Shown here: in pieces, positions 1-7,044 of the stretch
Position numbering within the stretch: position 1 is the stretch's first letter
Layout of the letters: each line of letters opens with the position of its first letter
Source: an uncultured Phycisphaerales bacterium
GTDB lineage: Bacteria; Planctomycetota; Phycisphaerae; Phycisphaerales; UBA1924
Direction of reading: 5' to 3'
Assembly: GCA_937891445.1 (NCBI GenBank)
Contig: CALAFV010000574.1
Span: 1 to 7,776 of the forward strand
Length of the DNA: 7,776 nucleotides
Notes under the pieces: generated by a model
Told to the model about the DNA's origin: nothing
The model's database searches: none
Seen by the model: only the letters and a program-made list of their open reading frames with translations
Made by a program: the position numbers and the translations under genes

Positions 1-717
1 ACCCCCGCCCTCGCCCGCACGCACCTCGGTGACGTACGGCGCATCGGCCGCCAGCGACTCCAGCAGCGCCTCCGGCGTTCCATCCGCCCGCACCGTCCCC
101 CCCGCGATGATGATCACCCGGTCGCACGTCGCCTCGACCTCCGACAGGATGTGCGAACTCAGCAGCACCGTCTTGTCGTGGGCCAGTTCCCGGATCAGCC
201 GCCGCACCTCGAGGATCTGCGTCGGGTCCAGCCCCGACACCGGCTCGTCGAGGATCAGCACCGCCGGGTCGTGCAGCATCGCCGCGGCGAGCCCGACGCG
301 CTGGCGGTACCCCTTGCTCAGTTGCCCGGTCCGCCGCCGCAGGACGTCCCCGAGCGTGCACCGCTCGACGACCCGCGCGATCGCCCGTTTCCGTTCCCCC
401 CGCGACAGGCCGTACAGCCGCGCCCGGTAGTCGAGGTACCCCTCCACGGCCATCTCGGTGTACAGCGGCACCGCGTCCGGCAGGTACCCGATGCACGACC
501 GGGCCTCCAGCGACGCCGCGACCGTGTCATGCCCGCAGACGCTCACCGACCCCGAAGTGGGGGGAAAAAACCCCGTGGTGATCCGGATCGTGGTCGTCTT
601 CCCCGCCCCATTGGGCCCCAGGAGGCCCACGATCTGCCCCTTGGGCACCTCGAAGGAGACCTCATGAAGGGCCCGGACCGGCCCGTACCACTTGGAGACG
701 TGGGCGGCTTGGATCAT
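1..717 (-). CDS. ABC transporter ATP-binding protein, GldA/NatA type (partial, C-terminus off the left edge)
   Basis: This is the ATP-hydrolysing subunit of an ABC transporter, cytoplasmic and expected to pair with a membrane permease that would lie beyond the left edge. The reading frame is open for 239 codons from the ATG at 717-715 to base 1 and has no stop in the window. Visible motifs are Walker A GPNGAGKTT (residues 34-42), signature LSKGYRQR (133-140), Walker B VLILDEP (153-159), D-loop SGLD (161-164) and switch His189 in LLSSHIL. The usual Q-loop glutamine is absent: the region reads IGYLPDAVPLY (76-86), which is how the GldA/NatA export-type subfamily looks (family knowledge). The sequence just after the nucleotide-binding domain is present, and the remaining C-terminal tail is cut off. 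The start MIQAAHVSKWYG fits the family exactly. The substrate cannot be deduced. The family assignment is secure; the GldA versus NatA distinction is not. Confidence 0.93.
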   Translation of the reverse strand, partial: MIQAAHVSKWYGPVRALHEVSFEVPKGQIVGLLGPNGAGKTTTIRITTGFFPPTSGSVSVCGHDTVAASLEARSCIGYLPDAVPLYTEMAVEGYLDYRARLYGLSRGERKRAIARVVERCTLGDVLRRRTGQLSKGYRQRVGLAAAMLHDPAVLILDEPVSGLDPTQILEVRRLIRELAHDKTVLLSSHILSEVEATCDRVIIIAGGTVRADGTPEALLESLAADAPYVTEVRAGEGGG

Positions 718-905
718 CGCAGGGCAGGAATTATCGGCCGGAACAGTGCCGCGGTTCCATCCGTTCTCTAGAGGTAGGGGCAAGCATGTGAACGCAACAC
801 TCTGGAAAGGGGCGTTGAAGGGAAAAGGGGCGGCCGGACCGATGGATGGTGTGCGGCCGGGTCCGCTAGACTTGGTAGGTTGAGGGGAGTCCCATCGCAG
901 GTCAG
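718..905. promoter_or_regulatory. Divergent intergenic region with candidate promoters
   Basis: These 188 bp separate two divergently transcribed genes and must hold at least one promoter. On the minus strand a GATAAT box (735-730) lies only 12 bp before the ABC ATPase start, preceded by GGAACC at about 17 bp, so that transcript could be nearly leaderless. On the plus strand the best -10-like box is TAGACT (867-872), without a convincing -35. A six-base inverted repeat, CGGACC (835-840) and GGTCCG (860-865), and a direct repeat CGGCCGG (831-837, 854-860) lie just upstream and could form an operator. All of these are short matches in GC-rich DNA, so individual boxes are weak guesses. No strong Shine-Dalgarno precedes either gene; AGGT at 899-902 is the only candidate for the plus-strand gene. 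Confidence 0.3.
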
Positions 906-2651
906 ATGCCCACAAATCGTCCAAGGGTTGTGTTGCTCGGAGCGTCGCAGGCCCACGCGGAGGATGTCGCGCGGGCTCTGGGTGACCGTTTCGAGATCGT
1001 TCTGGGCGACCACCCGCCGCTCCCCGCCGAAGCCGGCCTGAAGGGCATCGGCCCCCAGCAGGCCGCCGCGATCCTCGAGGCCATCGGCGAGGGGGTCTGT
1101 CTCGCCTCGGCCGACGGGGAGATCATCTGGGCCAACGAGCGCTTCCGCGGCTACGACGACCAGACCCGCGCCCGCATCGCCGCCGTCTGCCGTCGAGGCG
1201 CTCAGCGCTTCGAGGAGCAGCGAGCCAGCGGCGGCGAGGACGGCTGGCCCGAGGGGAGCAAGTTCGAGGTCGCGACCCCCGACGGCACGCGCTTCTTCGA
1301 GGTTCTCGTCTCCCCCGTCGGGCCGGACATCGTTCCGATGGGTCCCAGCCCCGGTGACGCGCCCGAGGAGGCGTCGTTCGCCGCGGCCAGCGGCCCGGGG
1401 GGCGGCGACGGGCCCGGCCGGACCACCGCCGTGGTCGCCGCCGTCGTGTGGGACGTCACGACTTCCCACCGCGCCCGCCTGAAGATGGAGGCCATCGACC
1501 GCGCCGGTCGCGAACTGGTCCGCCTCGACGCCGAGAGCATCCGCAAGATGCACGTCGGCGAGCGCCTCAAACTCCTCGAAGAGAAGATCGTCAAGTTCGC
1601 GCACGACCTGATGAACTTCGACCACTTCACGATCCGCCTGCTCGACGAGCGGACCGGGAAGTTGGAACTGGTCATGGCCTCTGGCCTCCCGCCCGAGGCG
1701 CTGGAGGTCGAACTGTTCGCGGAGCAGGAGGGCAGCGGCATCACCGGCTACGTCGCCGCGACCGGGCGGAGTTACCTTTGCCCCGACGTCACGCGCGACC
1801 GCCGCTACATCCGCGGCCTCACCAACGCCCGCTCGAGCCTCACCGTGCCGCTCCTGCTGCACGACAAGGTCATCGGCGTCTTCAACGCCGAGAGCGAGGT
1901 CCCCGCGGCCTTCACCGAGGAGGACCGGCAGTTCGCCGAGATGTTCGCCAACCACGTGGCGCTGGCGCTGCACATCCTCGACCTCCTCGTCGTCGAGCGC
2001 TGCGCGACCGGCGAGACCGTCACCGGCACCGTGCAGGGCGAACTCTCCGAACCGCTCCAGGACATCGTGAAGGAGGCCGACTGGCTCAAGCAGGCCAACG
2101 GCCACAACGCCGAGATCAAGCGTCACGTCGACCGCATCCTCGCCGACGTCGAGGCGATCAAGCGCCGCCTCAGCGACGCCGCCAGCGGCCCGCAGCACAT
2201 CCTCGGCGTCGAGAAGGCGCTGGTGGACCTGGCGATCGACCCGATGCTCGTCGGCAAGCAGGTCCTCGTCGCCGACGACGAGCCCAAGATCCGCCAGGTC
2301 ATCCGCGACGTGCTCGGCGGCCGCGGCTGCCGCGTCACCGTCTGCGAGAACGGCCAGGCCGCCATCGACGCCCTCGAGCGGGCCGGCGTCACCGGCATGC
2401 ACTTCGACCTGGTCATCAGCGACATCAAGATGCCCGACCGCAACGGCTACGAGGTCTTCTCCGCCGCGCGCCGGGTCGATGCCGACGTGCCGGTGATCCT
2501 GATGACCGGGTTCGGCTACGACCCGCACCACTCGATCGTCCGCGCGAGCCAGGAGGGCCTCCAGTGCGTCCTCTTCAAGCCGTTCCAGGTCGAGCGGCTG
2601 ATGGAAGAGGTCCGCAAGGCCGTCGGCGCCCGCGCCAGCGCGGGTCGGTAA
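906..2651 (+). CDS. PAS-GAF-response regulator signalling protein with histidine-less H-box
   Basis: This is a 581-residue cytoplasmic signal-transduction protein with no membrane segment. In order: a short N-terminal strand-helix stretch (6-35); a PAS-like domain (about 53-195) with core AILEAIGEGVCLASADGEI (55-73) and closing strand VVWDVTTSHRARL, interrupted by a Gly/Pro-rich loop (about 139-172); a GAF domain (about 204-361, ending EMFANHVALAL); a helical region (about 365-425); and a C-terminal receiver domain (about 451-575). The receiver has the full active site: acidic D457/D458, phospho-acceptor D506 in ISDIKMPDRNGYE, T534 and K558 in LFKPF. The helical region contains GELSEPL (378-384), which lines up with the H-box of histidine kinases but has Gly where the phospho-His should be, and no ATPase domain follows. 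It therefore probably receives a phosphate from a separate kinase and has no enzymatic output. The ligand and partner are unknown. The start ATG at 906 has only a weak AGGT nearby. Confidence 0.92.
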   Translation: MPTNRPRVVLLGASQAHAEDVARALGDRFEIVLGDHPPLPAEAGLKGIGPQQAAAILEAIGEGVCLASADGEIIWANERFRGYDDQTRARIAAVCRRGAQRFEEQRASGGEDGWPEGSKFEVATPDGTRFFEVLVSPVGPDIVPMGPSPGDAPEEASFAAASGPGGGDGPGRTTAVVAAVVWDVTTSHRARLKMEAIDRAGRELVRLDAESIRKMHVGERLKLLEEKIVKFAHDLMNFDHFTIRLLDERTGKLELVMASGLPPEALEVELFAEQEGSGITGYVAATGRSYLCPDVTRDRRYIRGLTNARSSLTVPLLLHDKVIGVFNAESEVPAAFTEEDRQFAEMFANHVALALHILDLLVVERCATGETVTGTVQGELSEPLQDIVKEADWLKQANGHNAEIKRHVDRILADVEAIKRRLSDAASGPQHILGVEKALVDLAIDPMLVGKQVLVADDEPKIRQVIRDVLGGRGCRVTVCENGQAAIDALERAGVTGMHFDLVISDIKMPDRNGYEVFSAARRVDADVPVILMTGFGYDPHHSIVRASQEGLQCVLFKPFQVERLMEEVRKAVGARASAGR

Positions 2652-2682
2652 CGCACTCCCCAGTATCCGAACCAGGTACGAG

Positions 2683-2715
2683 CCGCGAACGAAGTGAGCG
2701 GACTCTTTTCTCTTT
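2683..2715 (+). terminator. Possible terminator after the PAS-GAF-REC gene
   Basis: A CCGC (2683-2686) / GCGG (2698-2701) mini-hairpin with an 11-base loop is followed by a pyrimidine-rich, T-heavy tract (2702-2715). The stem is short for an intrinsic terminator, but the full 26-bp arm could also pair with its partner downstream. Position just after the stop codon supports a transcript-end role. Confidence 0.35.
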
Positions 2716-2747
2716 GCTTCCTCCCCGCCTCATCGCGCAAGCCGGCG

Positions 2748-2779
2748 CCAAAGAACGAAACCGCTCACTGCGTTCGCGG
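2748..2779 (-). terminator. Possible terminator after prmC
   Basis: On the minus strand the same CCGC/GCGG mini-hairpin (2779-2776 and 2764-2761) is followed by TTTCGTTCTTT (2760-2750). It begins about 17 bp beyond the prmC stop and mirrors the plus-strand candidate, which argues that the element marks gene ends on both strands. The stem is weak on its own. Confidence 0.35.
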
Positions 2780-2796
2780 CTCGTACACGGCCCGTT

Positions 2797-3741
2797 TCAC
2801 GCCTTCCGCGTCGCGACCAGCACCCGCGGCTTGCCCTCGTGATCCGTTACGATCCTCGGCGACTCCAGCAGCGGCTGCGCGTGCGCCAGGTTCAGCGCCT
2901 GGTCAGCCGAGGCGCTGGCCAGTTCGATCGCGATCAGCCCGCCCGGCCGCAGGTACTCGCCCCCCTCGATGATCAGCCGCCGCACCAGGTCCATCCCCCC
3001 CGGCCCGCCGCGCAGCGCCAGGTGCGGCTCGAAGTCCTTCACGTTCGGCGGCACCGCGTCCCACTCCTCGTCCGGCACGTACGGCGGGTTGGCCATGATG
3101 TAGTGCAGCCCGCCGCCGCGCGCGGGGTGGTCGTCGAGCGGGGCCAGCAGGTCGCCGCGGAGAAAGTCGATGCGGTCGGCGACCTTGTGGCGCTCGGCGT
3201 TCTTGCGGGCGACCTCCAGCGCCTCCTCGGAGATGTCGCACGCCAGCGCCCGCGCACCGGGCATGAACCGCAGCAGGCTGATCGCCAGGCACCCCGAGCC
3301 GGTGCACACGTCCGCGAACGCGACGCCCTCGCATTTGAGCGTCGTTCCCGCGCCCGGCCCGCCGCCGAATCCCGGCGTCGCCCGCGCGTGCAGCAGGACC
3401 TGCTCGATGAGCGTCTCGCTGGACGGGCGCGGGATGAGCACCCGCCGGTCCACGTGGAACGGCAGCCCGTGGAACCACGCCTCGCCGACGAGGTACTGCA
3501 CCGGCTCGTGCTTGAGCGCCCGGGCGACCAGGTCCCGCAGCGTGTCCCGCTCCAGCGGCGTCGCCGGGCGGTCGGCGTCCATGTACAGCCGCAGCCGGTC
3601 GCACCCGATCACGTGGGCCAGCAGCAACTCCGCGCACAGCCGCGGCGAGTCGATCCCCTTCTTCACGAAGGCGTCGGACATCCACGCCAGCAGTTTGCGG
3701 GTGGTCCATTCGCCGGTCTGCGTGCGGATCGCGTCGCTCAT
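2797..3741 (-). CDS. prmC: Peptide chain release factor N5-glutamine methyltransferase (PrmC/HemK)
   Basis: The enzyme uses S-adenosylmethionine to methylate the Gln side chain of the GGQ motif of release factors RF1/RF2 in the cytoplasm, raising termination efficiency (family knowledge). The 314-residue product has the PrmC N-terminal helical domain (about 12-85, with GIDSPRLCAELLLAH), the linker strand VDRRVLIPRPSSE, SAM motif I DVCTGSGCLAI (144-154), acidic D169, GDLL (197-200), and the diagnostic catalytic NPPY (218-221) followed by the usual C-terminal MTase fold. The common RPxTE element here reads RPSSE, a mild deviation. An upstream in-frame ATG at 3789 would add 16 residues. I prefer 3741 because its ATG overlaps the stop of the preceding small ORF as ATGA, and because MSDAIRTQTGEW is a typical N-terminus. 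Some features (AWFHGLPFHVD) recall PrmB, the ribosomal protein L3 methylase, but the N-terminal domain favours PrmC. Confidence 0.92.
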   Translation of the reverse strand: MSDAIRTQTGEWTTRKLLAWMSDAFVKKGIDSPRLCAELLLAHVIGCDRLRLYMDADRPATPLERDTLRDLVARALKHEPVQYLVGEAWFHGLPFHVDRRVLIPRPSSETLIEQVLLHARATPGFGGGPGAGTTLKCEGVAFADVCTGSGCLAISLLRFMPGARALACDISEEALEVARKNAERHKVADRIDFLRGDLLAPLDDHPARGGGLHYIMANPPYVPDEEWDAVPPNVKDFEPHLALRGGPGGMDLVRRLIIEGGEYLRPGGLIAIELASASADQALNLAHAQPLLESPRIVTDHEGKPRVLVATRKA

Positions 3742-3926
3742 GGCTGCGCCGATGGTAGCCGCCCCTGCCTTGCGTCGGCCTCGGCCCATCCGGGCGACCT
3801 GTGGGCCTCGAACGCGGCGGCCGCGGGCGCCGGATCGCCGCCGGCGCAGCGGCCATCGGCCAGCAGGTCGATGACGGCGTCGCGGATTGCCGCGCTCGCG
3901 AGTGAGATGTCGCGCGGCTCACCCAT
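3738..3926 (-). CDS. Hypothetical 62-aa protein coupled between polA and prmC
   Basis: I do not recognise this protein. It begins MGEPRDISLASAAIRDAVIDL, with a predicted amphipathic helix at about 8-24, then an Ala/Pro-rich middle (29-39) and a polar tail ending LPSAQP. It has no signal peptide, membrane segment or cysteine pair; there is one Cys (27). Its ATG overlaps the end of polA by 8 bp, and its TGA overlaps the prmC ATG by 4 bp (ATGA), so it fills the gap between those genes with no spare bases. That tight fit is the main evidence that it is translated. It could be a small regulatory or accessory protein, a remnant of a larger gene, or simply a leader that couples prmC translation to polA. 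The conservation of its sequence is unknown from here. Confidence 0.6.
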   Translation of the reverse strand: MGEPRDISLASAAIRDAVIDLLADGRCAGGDPAPAAAAFEAHRSPGWAEADARQGRLPSAQP

Positions 3927-6900
3927 CGAACCAGTTCTCCGAGATCGACGAGTCCACCTTCAGCGGCACCGTGAGCGTCATCGCCTTCTCCATCCGCTCC
4001 ACGATCAGGGCCCGGACGTCTTCGGCGATCTCCTTCGGTGCCTCGAAGACCAGTTCGTCGTGGATCTGCAGGAGCATCTTCACGCCGGGGTACGCCGGAG
4101 GCCGGCCGCCGCGCCAGTGCGGGGCGTTCTCGCTCAGGCGGGCGTGCAGGTCGATCAGCGCGACTTTGATCAGGTCCGCGGCGGAGCCCTGCACGACGGA
4201 GTTGATCGCGATCCGCTCCGCGAAGCCGCGGCGGGCGGGGTTGCTCGAGTCCAGGTCCGTGATCGGGCGGCGGCGCTTGAGCATCGTCTCGACGTACCCG
4301 TAGCGGCGGGCGAAGTCGATGCACTCCTCGAGGAACGTCGCGATGCCGCTGAAGCGCTTCTTGTAGTTGGTGATGATCTCCTGCGCGGCTTTGGTCTCGA
4401 TCCCCAGCCGCCACGCCAGGCCGTAGGGCGTCACGCCATAGACGATGCCGAAGTTGACCATCTTCGCCGCGGCCCGTTGGTCCTTGGTGACCTGGTCGAT
4501 GGGGACGCCGTAGACCTCGGCGGCGACCGCGGCGTGGACATCGTCGCCGCGGAGGAACGCCTCGGTGAGCGCAGGGTCCTTCGAGAGGTGCGCCAGCAGC
4601 CGCAACTCGATCTGCGAGTAGTCCGCCGAGATGAGGACGTGGCCGGGGGCCGCGACGAACGCCTTGCGGATCTCGCGGCCGATCTCGGTGCGGATCGGGA
4701 TGTTCTGGAGGTTGGGGTCGGATGAACTCAGCCGCCCCGTCGCGGCGACGGTCTGGTTGAACGATGCGTGGATGCGCCCGGTCCGCTTGTTGATCGCCTC
4801 CTTGAGCGCGACGAGGTACGTCGAGACGAGTTTCGTGAGTTGGCGGTAGTCGAGGATCAGTTGCGGGATCGGGGTCGTCACCGCCGGGTCGCCGGCGAGT
4901 TGCTCGAGGACCTCGGTGTCGGTGGAGGGGCCGGTCTTCAGCCGCTTGATGACCCGCAGGCCGAGGCCGGGCTCGGCCGCGTCCTTCTTGTTGAAGAGGA
5001 TCGAGGCGAGTTGCTTGGGCGAGTCGGGGTTGAACGAGCGGCCGAGGGCCTCGAACGCCGCGTCCTGGATCTTGGCGCGCAGTTCCTCGATCCGGCCCGT
5101 CAGCCGCGCGGCCTGGCGGTCGAGTTCGGCGGGGTCCACCGTGATCCCGTTCCACTCCAGTTCCGCGAGCACCTCGATCAGCGGCAGTTCGACGTCGCGG
5201 AACAGCGGCAGCAACTGCATCGCCCGCAGTTGCGGGAGCATCACGTCGTGCAGGCGCAGGGCGACGTCCGCGTCTTCCGCGGCGTACTGCGTCGCCTGGT
5301 CCAGCGGCACCTGGTCGAAACGCTTCTGGTTCTGCCCTGAGCCGATGAGTTCCTTGATCGAGATGTTCGTGTGGTTCAGCAGCGCCAGCGCGAGCGTGTC
5401 GAGGGAGTGGCTGGAGCGCGAGGAGTCGATGAGGTAGGAGGCGACCATCGAGTCGAAGCCGGTGGGGGAGGCGCCGGGCACTGAAGACTGGGCATCGGGG
5501 GAGTCAGAAGGGGGAGGAGGTTGGGAGATGCCCCGGAGATGCACGCCGGCGCGGCGGAGGACGAGAAGGTCGTACTTGAGGTTGTGGCCGGTCTTGGGTT
5601 TGGACTGGTCCTCGAGGATCGGCTTGAGCGCCGTGAGCACCGTCGTCTCGTCGAGGTGTTTCTCGGGCGTCGGCGAGCGCACCGGGATGTAGACGGCCTC
5701 GCCTGGGCTGGTCGCTATGGAGATGCCGCACAGTTCCGCGTCCATCGCCCCCAGGCTCGTCGTCTCGGTGTCGATCGCGATGAGGGGGGCCTTGCGCAGG
5801 TCGCGGACCAGGGCCTCGAGGTTCTGGCGGGTGGTGACCGTGTGGTAGTTTGCATTGAAGGCGCGGCGGGGACCGCTCGGAACGCCGTCGCCGTCGTCGC
5901 CGCCGAGGTGATCGAAGAGCCCGCCGGTGAAGCCTTGGGCCGCGGCCGGCTTGGCAGGGGCGGCGGCAGGACGCGATGGGCCGGCCGCGTTGGCTGCCGC
6001 GGCGACCGTCGCCGTCTCGCCGATCAGCGCACGCACCTCGTCCTGGTAGCGGTTGAACCCGAGTTCCCGGAGGATCGGGAGCAGGGCCTCCAGGTCGATC
6101 CGGTCGGTCGCGGCGGCCTCGAGGTCGAACTCCACCGGGACATCGCGCCGGAGCGTCACGAGTTGCTTGGAGAGCCCCAGACGCGGGATCGCCTCGCGGA
6201 GTTTCTCGCCGCGCTTGCCCTTGATCTCGTCGGCGTGGGCGATGAGGTTTTCCAGCGTGCCGTACTGGCAGATGAGCATCGCGGCGGTCTTGTCGCCGAC
6301 GCCCTCGACGCCGGGGACGTTGTCCACCGCGTCGCCCTGGAGGGCGAGGGCATCGACGACCTGCGACGGCTCCAGGCCGGTCTCGGCCTTGAGCGACTGG
6401 GCGTCGATGAGCGTGTCGGTGTGGACGTCGAACATCTCGACGCCGGCGCCGGTCGCGGGGTCCACCGGCTCAAGGAGTTGCTTGAGGTCCTTGTCTTTGG
6501 TGACCAGGCGGATGCGCAGGTCGGGGCGCTCGGCGCGCAGGCGCGTGACGAGCGTCGCCATCGTGTCGTCCGCCTCGAAGCCTGGGACGCCGACGACCGG
6601 GATGCCGAGCGCACCGAGCGTGGCGAGGCAGCGGTCCACCTGCACGCCGAAGCCGTCCGGCGCGGGGGGGCGGTGGGCCTTGTACTCCGGGTAGAGCACC
6701 GAGCGGAACGTCTCGCGGTCGCCGGAGACGTCGATGACGACGGCGAGGTAATCCGGCCGCCCGCCCGCCGCGGCCATGTTCGGCCCCTGCCCCCGCAGGA
6801 GTTTGAGGAGCATCCCGATGAAGCCGAACGACATGTTCGTCGGCTCCTTGGTGACCGGGGAGGTCATGGGCGTACGGATGGCGTGGAAGGCCCGGAAGAA

Positions 6901-6936
6901 CTGGCCGTAGCCGTCGATGAGGTAGAGCGTTGGCAT
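3919..6936 (-). CDS. polA: DNA polymerase I with 5'-3' and 3'-5' exonuclease domains
   Basis: This 1005-residue enzyme fills gaps, removes RNA primers and serves excision repair. Three domains are present and look active. The 5' nuclease (1-300) has metal-binding D8, D69, E121, D123, D124, D148, D150 and the helix-hairpin-helix stretch GDAVDNVPGVEGVGDKTA (201-218). An Ala/Pro linker (about 308-336) leads to the 3'-5' exonuclease, with D389/E391 (IDTETTS), D456 (NLKYD) and Y551/D555 (YAAED). The polymerase domain has motif A D772YSQIELR, motif B R821/K825/F829 (KMVNFGIVYG) and motif C H959-D960 (QIHDELVFE). It is longer than the E. coli enzyme (928 aa) because of the linker, a Pro/Ser-rich insertion at 471-493 inside the exonuclease domain, and a short insertion before motif C. 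The ATG at 6936 gives the standard start MPTLYLIDGYG. No Shine-Dalgarno is evident. It is the first of three overlapping genes. Confidence 0.97.
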   Translation of the reverse strand: MPTLYLIDGYGQFFRAFHAIRTPMTSPVTKEPTNMSFGFIGMLLKLLRGQGPNMAAAGGRPDYLAVVIDVSGDRETFRSVLYPEYKAHRPPAPDGFGVQVDRCLATLGALGIPVVGVPGFEADDTMATLVTRLRAERPDLRIRLVTKDKDLKQLLEPVDPATGAGVEMFDVHTDTLIDAQSLKAETGLEPSQVVDALALQGDAVDNVPGVEGVGDKTAAMLICQYGTLENLIAHADEIKGKRGEKLREAIPRLGLSKQLVTLRRDVPVEFDLEAAATDRIDLEALLPILRELGFNRYQDEVRALIGETATVAAAANAAGPSRPAAAPAKPAAAQGFTGGLFDHLGGDDGDGVPSGPRRAFNANYHTVTTRQNLEALVRDLRKAPLIAIDTETTSLGAMDAELCGISIATSPGEAVYIPVRSPTPEKHLDETTVLTALKPILEDQSKPKTGHNLKYDLLVLRRAGVHLRGISQPPPPSDSPDAQSSVPGASPTGFDSMVASYLIDSSRSSHSLDTLALALLNHTNISIKELIGSGQNQKRFDQVPLDQATQYAAEDADVALRLHDVMLPQLRAMQLLPLFRDVELPLIEVLAELEWNGITVDPAELDRQAARLTGRIEELRAKIQDAAFEALGRSFNPDSPKQLASILFNKKDAAEPGLGLRVIKRLKTGPSTDTEVLEQLAGDPAVTTPIPQLILDYRQLTKLVSTYLVALKEAINKRTGRIHASFNQTVAATGRLSSSDPNLQNIPIRTEIGREIRKAFVAAPGHVLISADYSQIELRLLAHLSKDPALTEAFLRGDDVHAAVAAEVYGVPIDQVTKDQRAAAKMVNFGIVYGVTPYGLAWRLGIETKAAQEIITNYKKRFSGIATFLEECIDFARRYGYVETMLKRRRPITDLDSSNPARRGFAERIAINSVVQGSAADLIKVALIDLHARLSENAPHWRGGRPPAYPGVKMLLQIHDELVFEAPKEIAEDVRALIVERMEKAMTLTVPLKVDSSISENWFDG

Positions 6937-6962
6937 CGGGGGATGTTAGGTGGAACGAAACG

Positions 6963-7014
6963 GCCGGGCTGAGTTTCGCACGCCGCCGGCGGCGGCGTTG
7001 GCTCAACCCCCGGC
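6963..7014. terminator. Nested GC-rich hairpin between the GlmU-like gene and polA
   Basis: An outer stem GCCGGG (6963-6968) / CCCGGC (7009-7014), continued by TGAG (6970-6973) / CTCA (7002-7005), encloses an inner 8-bp stem (6980-6987 with 6991-6998) closed by a 3-base loop. On the minus-strand transcript it lies about 30 bases past the GlmU-like stop and is followed by CGTTTCGTT, which is only moderately T-rich. It may act as a terminator or attenuator separating the two genes, as an mRNA-stabilising structure, or be a dispersed palindromic repeat. The pairing is directly visible; the function is inferred. Confidence 0.4.
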
Positions 7015-7044
7015 TTCTCACGGGCAGCGCTTCGGGCTGACGAA

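Larger units (their letters stand above)
2676..2786. repeat. 26-bp imperfect inverted repeat between convergent genes
   Basis: The left arm (2676-2701) starts GTACGAGCCGCGAACG and ends GTGAGCGG. The right arm (2761-2786) is its reverse complement with a single mismatch (A versus C at the seventeenth base), and the two are separated by 59 bp. The arms end 24 bp after the stop of the plus-strand signalling gene and 10 bp after the stop of prmC. Each arm, read in the direction of its own gene, has a small CCGC/GCGG hairpin followed by a T/C-rich stretch. The arrangement looks like two copies of one gene-end element in opposite orientation, or alternatively a MITE-like element of 111 bp. No convincing target-site duplication flanks it. 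Whether the repeat occurs elsewhere in the genome cannot be seen here. Confidence 0.85.

Noticed and set aside
768..2531. 587-aa antisense open frame opposite the PAS-GAF-REC gene
   Set aside because: It is rich in Asp, Ala, Gly, Val and His, with no recognisable domain, and exactly shadows a gene whose domains are clear. Long antisense frames are expected in DNA this GC-rich.
2676..2786. MITE or insertion-sequence remnant
   Set aside because: The inverted arms invite this reading, but no target-site duplication or transposase remnant is seen, and the placement of each arm right after a stop codon is better explained by a gene-end repeat. It is not excluded.
3742..3789. Upstream in-frame ATG for prmC adding 16 residues
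   Set aside because: The extension (MGRGRRKAGAATIGAA) is unlike PrmC N-termini and lies wholly inside the coupled small ORF; the ATGA overlap favours the later start.
2839..4725. 628-aa plus-strand open frame opposite prmC and polA
   Set aside because: It crosses three well-supported minus-strand genes and their overlaps, and is Arg/Gln/Val-rich without any domain. It is a GC-driven shadow.
2903..5155. 750-aa minus-strand open frame overlapping polA and prmC in another frame
   Set aside because: It is Arg/Pro/Gly-rich low-complexity sequence running through conserved motifs of two recognised genes on the same strand. No independent signal supports it.
5521..6972. 483-aa plus-strand open frame opposite polA
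   Set aside because: Composition is the typical antisense shadow (Arg, Gly, Val, Asp, Glu repeats), no motifs are visible, and the opposite strand encodes an intact 5' nuclease and exonuclease domain.
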